Part shown: positions 42,585 through 50,937 of the stretch, piece by piece
Layout of the letters: every line of letters begins with the position of its first letter
Position numbering within the stretch: the first letter of the stretch is position 1
NCBI RefSeq assembly: GCF_000010725.1
Contig: NC_013859.1
Location: 144,001 to 208,000, forward strand
From: Azospirillum sp. B510
GTDB lineage: Bacteria; Pseudomonadota; Alphaproteobacteria; Azospirillales; Azospirillaceae
Length of the DNA stretch: 64,000 nucleotides
Direction of reading: 5' to 3'
Program-made: the position numbers and the translations under genes
Notes under the pieces: generated by a model
Database searches by the model: none
Told to the model about the DNA's origin: nothing
Seen by the model: the letters and a program-made list of their open reading frames with translations, nothing else

Positions 42585-44414
42585 ATGGGCGGCATGACCG
42601 ACAAGACAGGCGGCGGCGGGCGCGCCGGAAATGACGGTATGAGGACGGGTGGCGAGGCGCCCAGCTTCGCCCGCCGTTTCCTGCGGCTGGCCGGCGGCTA
42701 TTGGCAGGGACGGTCGCGGGTGACCGTCTGGGCGCTGACCGTGGCGCTGGTGGTGCTGACCATCGGACAGGTCTCGGTCCCCGTCCTGATCAATCTGTGG
42801 AGCGAGCGGCTGTTCGACGCGCTCGAACAGCGCTCCATGGACCGTTTCCTCACCATGATCGGCTTCGTCGGGCTGATCATCCTCTACAACATCGTCATCG
42901 TCGTGCTGCATCTGCGGGTGAAGCGGCGGTTGCAGATGGGCTGGCGCGACTGGCTGACCCGCAAGCTGCTGGAGGATTGGCTGCGCCGGGGCCGCCATCA
43001 CCAGATCGCCTATATGCCGGGGGAGCACGACAACCCCGACGGCCGCATCGCCGAGGACATCCGCATCACCGCCGAGATGGCGATCGAGCTGGGCCATTCG
43101 CTGACCTATTGCGCCCTGCTGCTGATCAGCTTCACCAACATCCTGTGGATGCTGTCCGGCACCCTGCCGGTCACGCTGTTCGGAACGGAGCTGGCGGTGC
43201 CGGGCCATCTGCTGTTCGTGGCTCTGCTCTATGCCGCGGTGGGCACCACCATCGCCATGCTGATCGGCCAGCCGCTGGTCAATGCCGTCAACCGCCGTCA
43301 GGGTTACGAGGCCGATTTCCGCTTCGCGTTGGCCCGCATCCGCGAGAACGGCCAGACCATCGCCCTGCTGCATGGGGAATCGGCCGAGCGCGGCCATCTC
43401 GCCAGCCTGTTCGGCGGGGTGGTGCGGGGCTGGACCGGGCAGACCCGCGCGCTCAGCCACATGATGGTGTTCAGCGCCAGCTATTCCGTGCTGTCCGCCG
43501 CCTTTCCGACCCTGGTCGCCGCCCCGCGCTACATCGCCGGCACCATCTCGCTGGGGGTGCTGATGCAGACGGCGCAGGCCTTCCAGCAGACGGTGGGGGC
43601 GCTGTCCTGGCCGATCGACAATCTGCCGCGCGCCGCCGAATGGCGGGCGTCGGTGGAGCGCGTGCTGAACCTGCATGACGCGCTGCTGCGGCTGGACCGC
43701 GAGGTCTGCGACGTGCCGGATGCCCATATCCAGGTCGTGCGCGCGGACGAACACAGCACCCTGACCTTCGCCGGTGTTGCCATCGACGAGCCGAACGGCA
43801 CGGCCGTCGTCCATCCCTTCGACCTGGAGGTGCGGCCGGGCGACCGCGTGCTGATCGGCGGCGATCCGTCGGCGACCATCCGCCTGTTCCGCGCCGTGGC
43901 CGGCGTCTGGCCCTGGGGCCGTGGCCGGATCACCCTGCCGGCCCACACCCGCGTGTTCTTCATGCCGGAACGCCCCTATCTGCCCCATGCCAGCCTGCGC
44001 GCCGTTCTGGCCTATCCCGGAGCCGCCTCCTCGGTCGGCGACGAGCAGGCGGTGGCGGCGCTGCTCAGTGTCGGATTGCCCGATCTCGTCGGACGGCTGG
44101 ACGATCTGGACCATTGGGACGAGGCGTTGTCGGTGCCCGAACGCCAGCGCCTGGGCTTCGCCCGGCTGCTGATCCGCCGTCCCGACTGGATTTTCCTGGA
44201 GGACGCCACCGACAGCCTCGACCCCCCGGCGGAGGAGGAGCTCTTGTCGCTGATGGAGCGGGAGTTGCCGCACGCCACCTTGCTGACCATCGGCCACCAT
44301 GCCGCCTTGGACGCCCACCATGGCCGCAAGCTGGTGCTGGAGCGGACCAACGGCGCCGTCACCCTGCGGGAGGAGGCGCGGGATGCCCAGCCGGTGGCGG
44401 AGAGTGCCGCGTAA
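42585..44414 (+). CDS. SbmA/BacA-YddA-type ABC protein with degenerate ATPase site
   Basis: A 609-residue fusion of an ABC_membrane_2 domain (about residues 40-370, six helices; LINLWSERLFDALEQRSMDRF and ARIRENGQTIALLHGE are family marks) and an ABC ATPase-like domain. The family normally reads G-x-SG-x-GKST before LFRA-x-AGLWP; here it reads GGDPSATIRLFRAVAGVWPWG, with no P-loop lysine. The signature is SVPERQRLGFARLL and Walker B ends FLEDATDSLD, with the Asp-Glu order reversed. The H-loop His is kept. Transport is probably not driven by normal ATP hydrolysis. SbmA-like members import peptides using the proton gradient. Confidence 0.85.
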   Translation: MGGMTDKTGGGGRAGNDGMRTGGEAPSFARRFLRLAGGYWQGRSRVTVWALTVALVVLTIGQVSVPVLINLWSERLFDALEQRSMDRFLTMIGFVGLIILYNIVIVVLHLRVKRRLQMGWRDWLTRKLLEDWLRRGRHHQIAYMPGEHDNPDGRIAEDIRITAEMAIELGHSLTYCALLLISFTNILWMLSGTLPVTLFGTELAVPGHLLFVALLYAAVGTTIAMLIGQPLVNAVNRRQGYEADFRFALARIRENGQTIALLHGESAERGHLASLFGGVVRGWTGQTRALSHMMVFSASYSVLSAAFPTLVAAPRYIAGTISLGVLMQTAQAFQQTVGALSWPIDNLPRAAEWRASVERVLNLHDALLRLDREVCDVPDAHIQVVRADEHSTLTFAGVAIDEPNGTAVVHPFDLEVRPGDRVLIGGDPSATIRLFRAVAGVWPWGRGRITLPAHTRVFFMPERPYLPHASLRAVLAYPGAASSVGDEQAVAALLSVGLPDLVGRLDDLDHWDEALSVPERQRLGFARLLIRRPDWIFLEDATDSLDPPAEEELLSLMERELPHATLLTIGHHAALDAHHGRKLVLERTNGAVTLREEARDAQPVAESAA

Positions 44415-44419
44415 CAGTC

Positions 44420-44454
44420 GTTCCGGTGTCCCGGAACCTTGGAACGCCTTCCAA
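44420..44454. promoter_or_regulatory. Two adjacent inverted repeats before the Crp/Fnr gene
   Basis: GTTCCGG-TGTC-CCGGAAC (44420-44437) and TTGGAA-CGCC-TTCCAA (44439-44454) lie between the ABC gene stop and the regulator start. The second has the 5-6-5 layout of a Crp-type operator (TTGGA-N6-TCCAA), so autoregulation is possible. The first may be a terminator or a second operator. Confidence 0.45.
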
Positions 44455-44513
44455 AAGCTGCCACACTGCGCGGCGGACACCGTTCGTACCCACAGCATCG
44501 CCGCCCGCCAACC

Positions 44514-45227
44514 ATGGATATGAGCGTGAAGAAGACCAGCATCAACGCGGCATGGCGGGGGCTGGCGAATTGTCGGGGATGCGGGATCCGGGACTCCGCG
44601 CTGTTCGCCGATCTGACGGAACCCGATTTCAACCTGATCCATCTGCCGATCGACGAGATGACGGTGGCGCCGGGATCGGCGCTCTACCATGTCGGTGACG
44701 AGCCGGCGGCGCTGTTCACGGTCCGCAGCGGGCTGGTGAAGCTGGTCCAATATCTGCCGAACGGCGGCCAGCGCATCGTCCGGCTCTTACGCACCGGGGA
44801 CACCGCCGGGCTCGAGGCGGCGCTGGGCGAACCCTATCGCCATACCGCCATCGCCATCCATCCCGTCCTGACCTGCCGCATCCCCCGCGCCGTGATCCAG
44901 CGCCTGTCGGAGGAGACCCAGCATCTGCACCAGCAGCTGATGCGGCGCTGGCATCAGGCGGTCGAGCGGGCCGACGCCTTCCTGGTCGAACTCGGCACCG
45001 GCAGCGCCAGGGCGCGGGTCGCTCGGCTGTTCCTGACCCTGGTGGACGATCTCGGCGAATGCGATTTCTTCGGGCGGGAGGATGTCGGCGCCGTGCTGGG
45101 CATCACCACCGAGACCGCCAGCCGCGTCGTCGCCGAGCTGAAGCGGCAGGGCCTGCTGGAGGAACAGCGGCCCAACCGCTTCCGCTGCGACACCGCCGCC
45201 CTGCGCGAACTGGCGGACGGGCCGTAG
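44514..45227 (+). CDS. Crp/Fnr-family transcriptional regulator
   Basis: A 237-residue regulator. The N-terminal part has a CxxC pair, NCRGCGIRDSALF, then a cyclic-nucleotide-type beta roll (GSALYHVGDEPAALFTVRSG, LVKLVQYLPNGGQRIVRLLRTGD). A long dimer helix leads to a winged HTH with recognition helix TTETASRVVAELKRQGLL; the E-T-x-S-R pattern matches Fnr-type DNA contacts. Only one further cysteine lies in the sensor domain (LTCRIPR), so a four-cysteine Fnr cluster is not evident. ATGs at 44514 and 44520 are both possible; the longer frame has no Shine-Dalgarno. Confidence 0.87.
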   Translation: MDMSVKKTSINAAWRGLANCRGCGIRDSALFADLTEPDFNLIHLPIDEMTVAPGSALYHVGDEPAALFTVRSGLVKLVQYLPNGGQRIVRLLRTGDTAGLEAALGEPYRHTAIAIHPVLTCRIPRAVIQRLSEETQHLHQQLMRRWHQAVERADAFLVELGTGSARARVARLFLTLVDDLGECDFFGREDVGAVLGITTETASRVVAELKRQGLLEEQRPNRFRCDTAALRELADGP

Positions 45228-45256
45228 CCCGCGCCCTGTCCGGCGGAGGGGCGGGC
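45227..45256. terminator. Terminator between convergent regulator and chemoreceptor genes
   Basis: GCCCGCGCCC pairs with GGGGCGGGC with one bulged base around an 11-base loop, filling the 33 bases between the two convergent stops. Confidence 0.6.
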
Positions 45257-45260
45257 GCCG

Positions 45261-47888
45261 TCAAGCCGCCCGCATCTCCCGCACCAGCCCGTCGACCTGA
45301 CCGGCCAGAGTCCGCAGCTGGTCCTGCACGGTGGAGGAGGCGGTCAGCACGCGGTTGGCCGAATCCCCCGACTCCCGCGCCGCGTCGGCGACGGAATCGA
45401 TGTTGCCACGCACATGCTGGGTGCTGTTCGCCGCCTCGCCGACATTGCGGGCGATCTCGCGGGTGGCGGCGCTCTGCTGTTCCACCGCGGCGGCGATGGT
45501 GGCGGCGATCTCGTTCACCTCACGGATGGTGCCGGCGATGGAGCGGATGGCGTCCACCGCATCCTGGGTCACCGACTGCATGGCGGCGATCTGGGCGGAG
45601 ATGTCCTCCGTCGCCTTGGCGGTCTGGGTGGCGAGGCCCTTCACCTCGCTGGCCACCACGGCGAAGCCCTTGCCGGCCTCCCCGGCGCGGGCCGCCTCGA
45701 TGGTGGCGTTCAAGGCCAGCAGGTTGGTCTGGCCGGCGATGGACTGGATCAGCCCGACCACCTCGCCGATGCGGCCGGCGGTCTGGGCCAGCCCCTCGAC
45801 CGTGCGGTCGGTTCGTTCGGCCTCGTCGGCGGCCTTGCGGGCGATCCGGCTGGAGACCTGGACCTGGCCGCCGATCTCCTGGATGGAGGCCGACAATTCC
45901 TCCGTCGCGGCGGCGACCGCCTTGACGTTGCCTTCCGCCTGAAGGGAGCTGCCGGCGGCGGTCGTCGCCTCCCCGGCGGTAAGGTCGGCGCTCCGGGTCA
46001 TGCGCTCGGCCATGTCCTGCATCTCGCCGGCGGCCTGCGCGACGCGGTCCAGCACGGTGCGGACGCCGCTCTCGAAATTCTCCGCCATCTCGACCATGGC
46101 GCGGCGGCGTTCGCCGGCGGCGCGGCCGCGTTCCGCCTCGGCGCGGGCGTTGGCGGCCCTGGCCTCGTCGGCGGTGTCGCGGAAGACGCTCAGGGCGCGG
46201 GTCATGTCGCCGATCTCGTCGGCGCCGGCGGCGGGGATCGGCGCGTTCAGATCGCCGGCGGCGATCGCCCGCATGGCGTCGGACAGGGCGCTCAGCCGGG
46301 CGACGATGTGGCGGCCCACCACCAGCCAGGCCAGCGCCACGGCGCCGACCAGGCTGCCGGCGGCGAACAGGACCAGCATGTTCCGGCCGGCGGCGATGAC
46401 GCCTTCGGTCCCGGTGACCGCCGTCTTCGCCTCCTCGCGCATCGCGGCGATCTCGCGGTCGACGGTGGCTGAGAAGCGCTGGGCCAGTTGGCGGCTCTCG
46501 GCGAGCATCCGCTTGGTATCGGCCGTCGAGGTCAATTCGGCGCGGCGCAGGGCGATGACCCCTTCCTCCCCCCGGCCGAATCCGATCAGCGCCTTCACCA
46601 GGGCGGCCAGCACCTCGGTCCCCGCGGCATTGTCGCCGGTTTGCCCGCGCAATTTGCCGATGCGCTCATAGAGCGACGAGGAGGCGGTGGCGAAGCGCTT
46701 TTCCAGAAGGTCCAGCCGGGCGGCATCGGGGGCCTGGGCCGCCTCGTTCAACGCGCCGGTCAGGGCGGTGCCGTAGGTCGACAGTTCCAGGTTGGTGCGG
46801 AATTGTTCCAGCCCCTGGCCGAGCAGATCCTGGATGGCCTCCTGGACCTGGGAACGGATGTCGAAATTGGCGCGCTTGATGTCGCTCTGCACCTTGCGCA
46901 ACGGCGGCGCCAGCCCGTCGATCAGTTGGGCGGCCTGCGTCCGGGCGGCGGCCAGCCGCTCGGCCAGCCGCCTGTCCGACCCGGCGCCGCCGGTCCCATC
47001 CAACGCCGCGCGGCGCAGGTCGAAGACATTGTCCTGGCCATAGCCGAACAGGAACAGCGCCTCGATCTTGCCGGCGGTGTCGGCGGGCAGACGGTCGCCC
47101 AGCGTACCGAGCGTTCCGGTCACCTGCGACGACGCCTCCAGATAGGCCTGCTGCCGATCTCCGATCTCCTTGGCGTCCTGTGCCGTGCCGGAGCGGTTCA
47201 TGGCGTCGAGCGCGCGGGCGATCCCGCCGCGCAGGTCGTAGAGCGCGATCATCGAGCGCACGGCGTCCGACAGCGTTCCCATGTCGCGGTCGGTGCCGCC
47301 GTCGAGCGCCATGCCCTTTTGTTGCAGGGACTCCCCGGCGCCATCGACGAGCGGGGCCAGCGTCTTGAGGAAGCCGTCATAGGTCTGGGCGAGGCGGGTG
47401 GAGGCCGCCTCGCGCCGATCATGCAGGGACAGGCGGCGGGCAACGGCGTCGTTGATCCGGTCGAGCGTGGCGATCAGCGCATTGCCGGTCTCGCGCACCT
47501 CCGACAGCAGCGGGTCCTGCGGCCGGCGCCCGGCCATTTCGTCCACCAGCGACAGGAAGCCGCGGGCATGGTCCCGAGCCTCGGCCTGGAGCCGTTCCCG
47601 CTCCTCCTGGCTGTCGACGCCGTCCAGCGCGGGAGCCGCCGAGGCGATGCCGCCGCTCTCGGCGGCCAGCCGGGTGGCCAGTTCCATCTCCGGCAGGCTG
47701 GTGTCGGCGATCTGGGCCATGGGCCGCTCGACCGCGGAGAAGGACATCAACCCGACGGCGCTGGCCGCCACCGTCATCGCCGCCATGCCGGCGAAGGCCA
47801 GCATCAGCTTGGCCCGCACGCCGAGACGACGGTGGCGACCGTGGCGGTCGGCGCCGGGCTGCGGATTGACGGGTGCGGCGGTGGTCAT
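45261..47888 (-). CDS. Methyl-accepting chemotaxis protein
   Basis: An 875-residue chemoreceptor. Membrane helix 1 lies near residues 28-50 (LMLAFAGMAAMTVAASAVGL), a very long periplasmic helical region of about 450 residues follows, then helix 2 near 505-525 (MLVLFAAGSLVGAVALAWLV) and a HAMP domain (LSDAMRAIAAGDLNAPIPAAG). The signalling hairpin tip is intact: TIEAARAGEAGKGFAVVASEVKG. The periplasmic part resembles TorS-like or double four-helix sensor modules by its heptads; no ligand motif is recognised. There is no CheR-docking pentapeptide at the C-terminus. Divergent from the carrier-protein operon over a 562-base gap. Confidence 0.93.
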   Translation of the reverse strand: MTTAAPVNPQPGADRHGRHRRLGVRAKLMLAFAGMAAMTVAASAVGLMSFSAVERPMAQIADTSLPEMELATRLAAESGGIASAAPALDGVDSQEERERLQAEARDHARGFLSLVDEMAGRRPQDPLLSEVRETGNALIATLDRINDAVARRLSLHDRREAASTRLAQTYDGFLKTLAPLVDGAGESLQQKGMALDGGTDRDMGTLSDAVRSMIALYDLRGGIARALDAMNRSGTAQDAKEIGDRQQAYLEASSQVTGTLGTLGDRLPADTAGKIEALFLFGYGQDNVFDLRRAALDGTGGAGSDRRLAERLAAARTQAAQLIDGLAPPLRKVQSDIKRANFDIRSQVQEAIQDLLGQGLEQFRTNLELSTYGTALTGALNEAAQAPDAARLDLLEKRFATASSSLYERIGKLRGQTGDNAAGTEVLAALVKALIGFGRGEEGVIALRRAELTSTADTKRMLAESRQLAQRFSATVDREIAAMREEAKTAVTGTEGVIAAGRNMLVLFAAGSLVGAVALAWLVVGRHIVARLSALSDAMRAIAAGDLNAPIPAAGADEIGDMTRALSVFRDTADEARAANARAEAERGRAAGERRRAMVEMAENFESGVRTVLDRVAQAAGEMQDMAERMTRSADLTAGEATTAAGSSLQAEGNVKAVAAATEELSASIQEIGGQVQVSSRIARKAADEAERTDRTVEGLAQTAGRIGEVVGLIQSIAGQTNLLALNATIEAARAGEAGKGFAVVASEVKGLATQTAKATEDISAQIAAMQSVTQDAVDAIRSIAGTIREVNEIAATIAAAVEQQSAATREIARNVGEAANSTQHVRGNIDSVADAARESGDSANRVLTASSTVQDQLRTLAGQVDGLVREMRAA

Positions 47889-48118
47889 GGCGTCGGGTTC
47901 CCCTTGGGAGCGGGTGTGGTCGCTGGTCGTCCGGCACGAAACTGGTCCGGGCGCCGGCGGCTTTTCCCGGGCCGCAAGTCCGCATTGTGCGCAATCAAGG
48001 TTTCATGGACTGCGGGATGTGCTTGCGACCATCGGTCGCGCCGGCCTTTCCATGCTTTTCAACGGAAGGAGGCGTCGTCAATGAATTTTCCGCTGATAAG
48101 AAAAGATAGTTACGATTA

Positions 48119-48164
48119 TTCCGATATTCGGAAGATATACGCCAAAAGGGCAGAAAATTTTCTG
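48119..48164. promoter_or_regulatory. Palindromes in an AT-rich patch before the carrier-protein operon
   Basis: TTCCGA-TAT-TCGGAA (48119-48133) and the perfect 14-base palindrome CAGAAAATTTTCTG (48151-48164) lie about three helical turns apart, centre to centre. They sit in the low-GC part (48080-48180) of the 562-base gap 47889-48450. A Shine-Dalgarno-like GGAAGGAGG at 48064-48072 precedes an ATG at 48081, but the frame (157 codons, overlapping the next gene) is not convincing as a protein gene. Confidence 0.4.
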
Positions 48165-48191
48165 ATTGTCGAAGGTTGTTGCGCATCCATG

Positions 48192-48255
48192 GGCCTGGGC
48201 CGGACGGTGGGAGGGCGGGAAGCCCGCCCCGCCGGTGGACCGTCACGCCCAGGCC
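48192..48255 (+). other. Nested three-segment RNA hairpin
   Basis: Three pairs of arms nest exactly: GGCCTGGGC (48192-48200) with GCCCAGGCC (48247-48255), GACGGT (48203-48208) with ACCGTC (48239-48244), and GGGCGGG (48213-48219) with CCCGCCC (48223-48229) around an AAG loop. The 64-base structure lies 195 bases upstream of the carrier-protein start. It may be a terminator, attenuator or structured leader. Confidence 0.55.
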
Positions 48256-48450
48256 TATGCATCCGGGTCATGGCCATAGCGGGCAGCACCAAAGGCACCA
48301 CGGCCATCGACCGACCCCATCCCTGTGCTTACCCCCACCGGCGAAAAAGCCATCACTTGGATAGCGGCGCGGCCATACCGATGCCGAGTGGAAGCGCCGT
48401 GGTGGCGTGGCTAGCTTGGGGTCAGCACCGTTTCCAAAGGATTTTCGACA

Positions 48451-48810
48451 ATGCCGCAGGATGCCAGCCCGCCCTTCGCCGCTCCGTCCGCCGTTCCGTC
48501 CTTTGCGGGCCCCATGACCGCGGCCAGCCCGCCTTCCGCAACCGCCGGGGCTGACGACGGGATGGTCGCCGGCATCCGCTCCGTCCTGGCGGAATGCGGC
48601 GGGCTCGCGGTCGATGCCGGGACGCTCGCCATCGATGACGACCTTTATGCCGCTGGCCTGACCTCGCATGGCTGTGTCGGGCTGATGCTGGGGCTGGAGG
48701 AGCAGTTCGACGTCGAGTTTCCCGACAGGTTGCTGAACCGCCGCACCTTTGAAAGCATCGCCGCCATCCGCGATGCGGTGCGCGGCCTGATCGACGGGGG
48801 CGAGGCGTGA
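48451..48810 (+). CDS. Acyl carrier protein partner of an amino acid:CP ligase
   Basis: A 119-residue carrier protein. The first 38 residues are Ala/Pro/Ser-rich and probably disordered. The ACP fold begins at MVAGIRSVLAECG; the phosphopantetheine attachment site is Ser72 in DDLYAAGLTSHGCVGLML, the variant TSH in place of the usual DSL, as seen in carrier proteins linked to synthetase-like ligases. It is the first gene of a tightly overlapping six-gene operon. The ligase two genes downstream is expected to aminoacylate its pantetheine thiol. ATG at 48562 would give a core-only form. Confidence 0.85.
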   Translation: MPQDASPPFAAPSAVPSFAGPMTAASPPSATAGADDGMVAGIRSVLAECGGLAVDAGTLAIDDDLYAAGLTSHGCVGLMLGLEEQFDVEFPDRLLNRRTFESIAAIRDAVRGLIDGGEA

Positions 48811-50006
48811 CCGCCGCCCTGGCCGCTTTGGCCGAGCCGGTGTCGGCCCCGGTCAACGTCGCGGCCCGCGCGCGCGCCATCGGTGCGGACATCGCCGCGC
48901 GCCATGCCGAGGCCGTCGACCGCGACGGCCGCTTCCCCAGCGAAGCCTTCGACGCCTTGCGGGAGCAGAAGCTGCTGGGTGCCATGGTGCCGGCCGACCT
49001 TGGTGGCGGCGGAGCCTCCCTGTTCGAGGTGGCGGCCGCCTGCCATGCGCTGGCCCGCGGCTGCGCCGCCACCGGCATGATCTATGCCATGCACCAGATC
49101 CAAGTCGCCTGTCTGCTCGACCACGGCGGCAACGGCTGGCATCGCGCCCTGATGTCGCGCATCGCCGCCGAACAGCTCCTCCTCGGCTCGGCCACGACGG
49201 AGGCGGAGACCGGCGGCGACATCCGTAACAGCGTCTGTGCCGTCCATGCGGAGGACGAGCGCTTCACCCTGGCGAAGAACGCGTCGGTGATCTCCTACGG
49301 CGACCAGTCGGACGTCATCCTGGTCACCGCCCGCAGCAATCCCGACGCCCCGTCGTCGGATCAGGTGCTGGTGGTGGTGACGAAGGACGATTATCGGCTG
49401 GAGAAGACGACGCGCTGGGACGCGATGGGCATGCGCGGCACCTGCTCCGACGGCTACCGGCTGGAGGCGGCGGGCGTTCTCGACCAGATCCTGCCGCTGC
49501 CCTACGCCGACCTGTCGGCCCGGACCATGCTGCCGGTGACCCATATCCTGTGGAGCAGCTGCTGGCTCGGCATCGCCGCCGACGCGGTCAGCCGCGCCCG
49601 CGCCTTCGTCCGCTCGGAGGCCAAGCGCAAGCCGGGCACCACCCCGGCCTCGGCGGTGCGGCTGGCCGAGGCGACGGCGAAGCTCCAGCAGATGAAGGCC
49701 GTCATCCTCGCCGCCATCCGCCGGTACGAGCTGGCCAGCGGCTCGCCGGAGCAGCTCACCGCCCTGTCCTTCGCCACCGCCATGGCCACGCTGAAGGTCA
49801 CCACCTCGGAGCTGGTGCGCGAGGTGGTGGAGGCGGCGATCCGCACCTGCGGGCTCGCCGGCTACCGCAACGACACACCCTACAGCCTGGGCCGCCATCT
49901 GCGCGACGCCCAGTCCGCCGCGCTCATGATCGGCAACGACCGCATCATGGCGCACATCTCCACCCAGCTTCTCGTCCAGCGGGACGGATCGGGGCCATTC
50001 GAATGA
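48807..50006 (+). CDS. Acyl-CoA dehydrogenase-family flavoprotein
   Basis: A 399-residue flavoprotein of the acyl-CoA dehydrogenase fold: N-terminal helical domain (SEAFDALREQKLLGAMVPADLGGGGAS, split here as a long block), beta domain with GSATTEAETGGD, and a C-terminal four-helix bundle. The usual C-terminal catalytic YEGT-type segment is replaced by LMIGNDRIMAHIS, without the glutamate, as in members acting on carrier-protein substrates. It starts with GTG inside the carrier-protein stop. A likely role is oxidation of the aminoacyl group held on the carrier protein; substrate is inferred from context. Confidence 0.82.
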   Translation: MTAALAALAEPVSAPVNVAARARAIGADIAARHAEAVDRDGRFPSEAFDALREQKLLGAMVPADLGGGGASLFEVAAACHALARGCAATGMIYAMHQIQVACLLDHGGNGWHRALMSRIAAEQLLLGSATTEAETGGDIRNSVCAVHAEDERFTLAKNASVISYGDQSDVILVTARSNPDAPSSDQVLVVVTKDDYRLEKTTRWDAMGMRGTCSDGYRLEAAGVLDQILPLPYADLSARTMLPVTHILWSSCWLGIAADAVSRARAFVRSEAKRKPGTTPASAVRLAEATAKLQQMKAVILAAIRRYELASGSPEQLTALSFATAMATLKVTTSELVREVVEAAIRTCGLAGYRNDTPYSLGRHLRDAQSAALMIGNDRIMAHISTQLLVQRDGSGPFE

Positions 50007-50929
50007 ACATGGTCGACATCACGGCCGCCCAGGCCGCCTATCGTGACGAGCTGGTGAAAGCCGGCCTGCTGATCCCCACCGGGGTGGACGGTCTCTATGG
50101 CCGCAGCGGCGTCTTCGAGGATGTGGTGGAGCGCTTCGACGCGCTGGTCACCCGCTGGGGCGGCCGGGACGGGGCGGAGGTGATGCGCTTCCCGCCGGCC
50201 CTGAACCGCCGCTATTTCGAGGAAAGCGAATATCTGAAGAGCTTTCCCCATCTGGCCGGCACCATCCACAGCTTCGGCGGCGACGAGAAGGCGCACCGTA
50301 CCCTGTTGCGCCGGCTGGAGGAGGGGCAGGACTGGACCGAGGATCAGGTGGCGACCGACGTGGTGATGACGCCGGCCGCCTGCTATCCGGTCTATCCGAC
50401 CATCGCCCGGCGCGGCGCGCTGCCCGGCGAGGGCAGGCTGATCGACGTTTTCTCCTACTGTTTCCGGCATGAGCCGTCGATCGACCCCGCCCGCATGCAG
50501 CTGTTCCGCATGCGCGAGTACATCCGTATCGGCACCCCCGATCAGGTGGTCGAGTTCCGCGAGCTGTGGCTGGAGCGTGGCCGCGCGATGATGGGCTCGC
50601 TGGAGGTGCCGCTCGATGTCGATGTCGCCAACGACCCCTTCTTCGGACGGGCCGGCGCCATGCTGTCGAACAGCCAGCGCGAGCAGAAGCTGAAGTTCGA
50701 ACTGCTGATCCCGATCACCAGCCATGAGAAGCCGACCGCCTGCCTCAGCTTCAACTATCACCAGGACCATTTCGGCCATCTGTGGGACATCCGCACCGAC
50801 GACGACGGCGTCGCCCACACCGCCTGCGTCGGCTTCGGCATGGAGCGGGTGGCGCTGGCGCTGTTCCGCCACCATGGCTTCGACACCGCGCGGTGGCCGG
50901 CGTCGGTGCGCAAGGTGCTGTGGGGGTGA
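50003..50929 (+). CDS. Amino acid:[carrier protein] ligase (seryl-tRNA synthetase-like)
   Basis: A 308-residue class-II synthetase catalytic core without any tRNA-binding domain. Motif 2 is SYCFRHEPS with MREYIRIG, motif 3 is GFGMERVALALF. Candidate zinc ligands Cys127, Glu172 and Cys275 have the spacing of the methanogen-type SerRS homologues that load glycine or alanine on carrier proteins in Bradyrhizobium and Agrobacterium. It should activate an amino acid with ATP and transfer it to the pantetheine of the carrier protein encoded upstream. ATGA overlap with the flavoprotein gene. Amino-acid specificity cannot be read here. Confidence 0.9.
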   Translation: MNMVDITAAQAAYRDELVKAGLLIPTGVDGLYGRSGVFEDVVERFDALVTRWGGRDGAEVMRFPPALNRRYFEESEYLKSFPHLAGTIHSFGGDEKAHRTLLRRLEEGQDWTEDQVATDVVMTPAACYPVYPTIARRGALPGEGRLIDVFSYCFRHEPSIDPARMQLFRMREYIRIGTPDQVVEFRELWLERGRAMMGSLEVPLDVDVANDPFFGRAGAMLSNSQREQKLKFELLIPITSHEKPTACLSFNYHQDHFGHLWDIRTDDDGVAHTACVGFGMERVALALFRHHGFDTARWPASVRKVLWG

Positions 50930-50937
50930 GCGGCGCC

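Noticed and set aside
48081..48554. Possible 157-codon gene starting after GGAAGGAGG
   Set aside because: Beyond about 35 codons the composition looks non-coding, it runs through a strong hairpin and overlaps the carrier-protein gene. Kept only as a leader-region finding.
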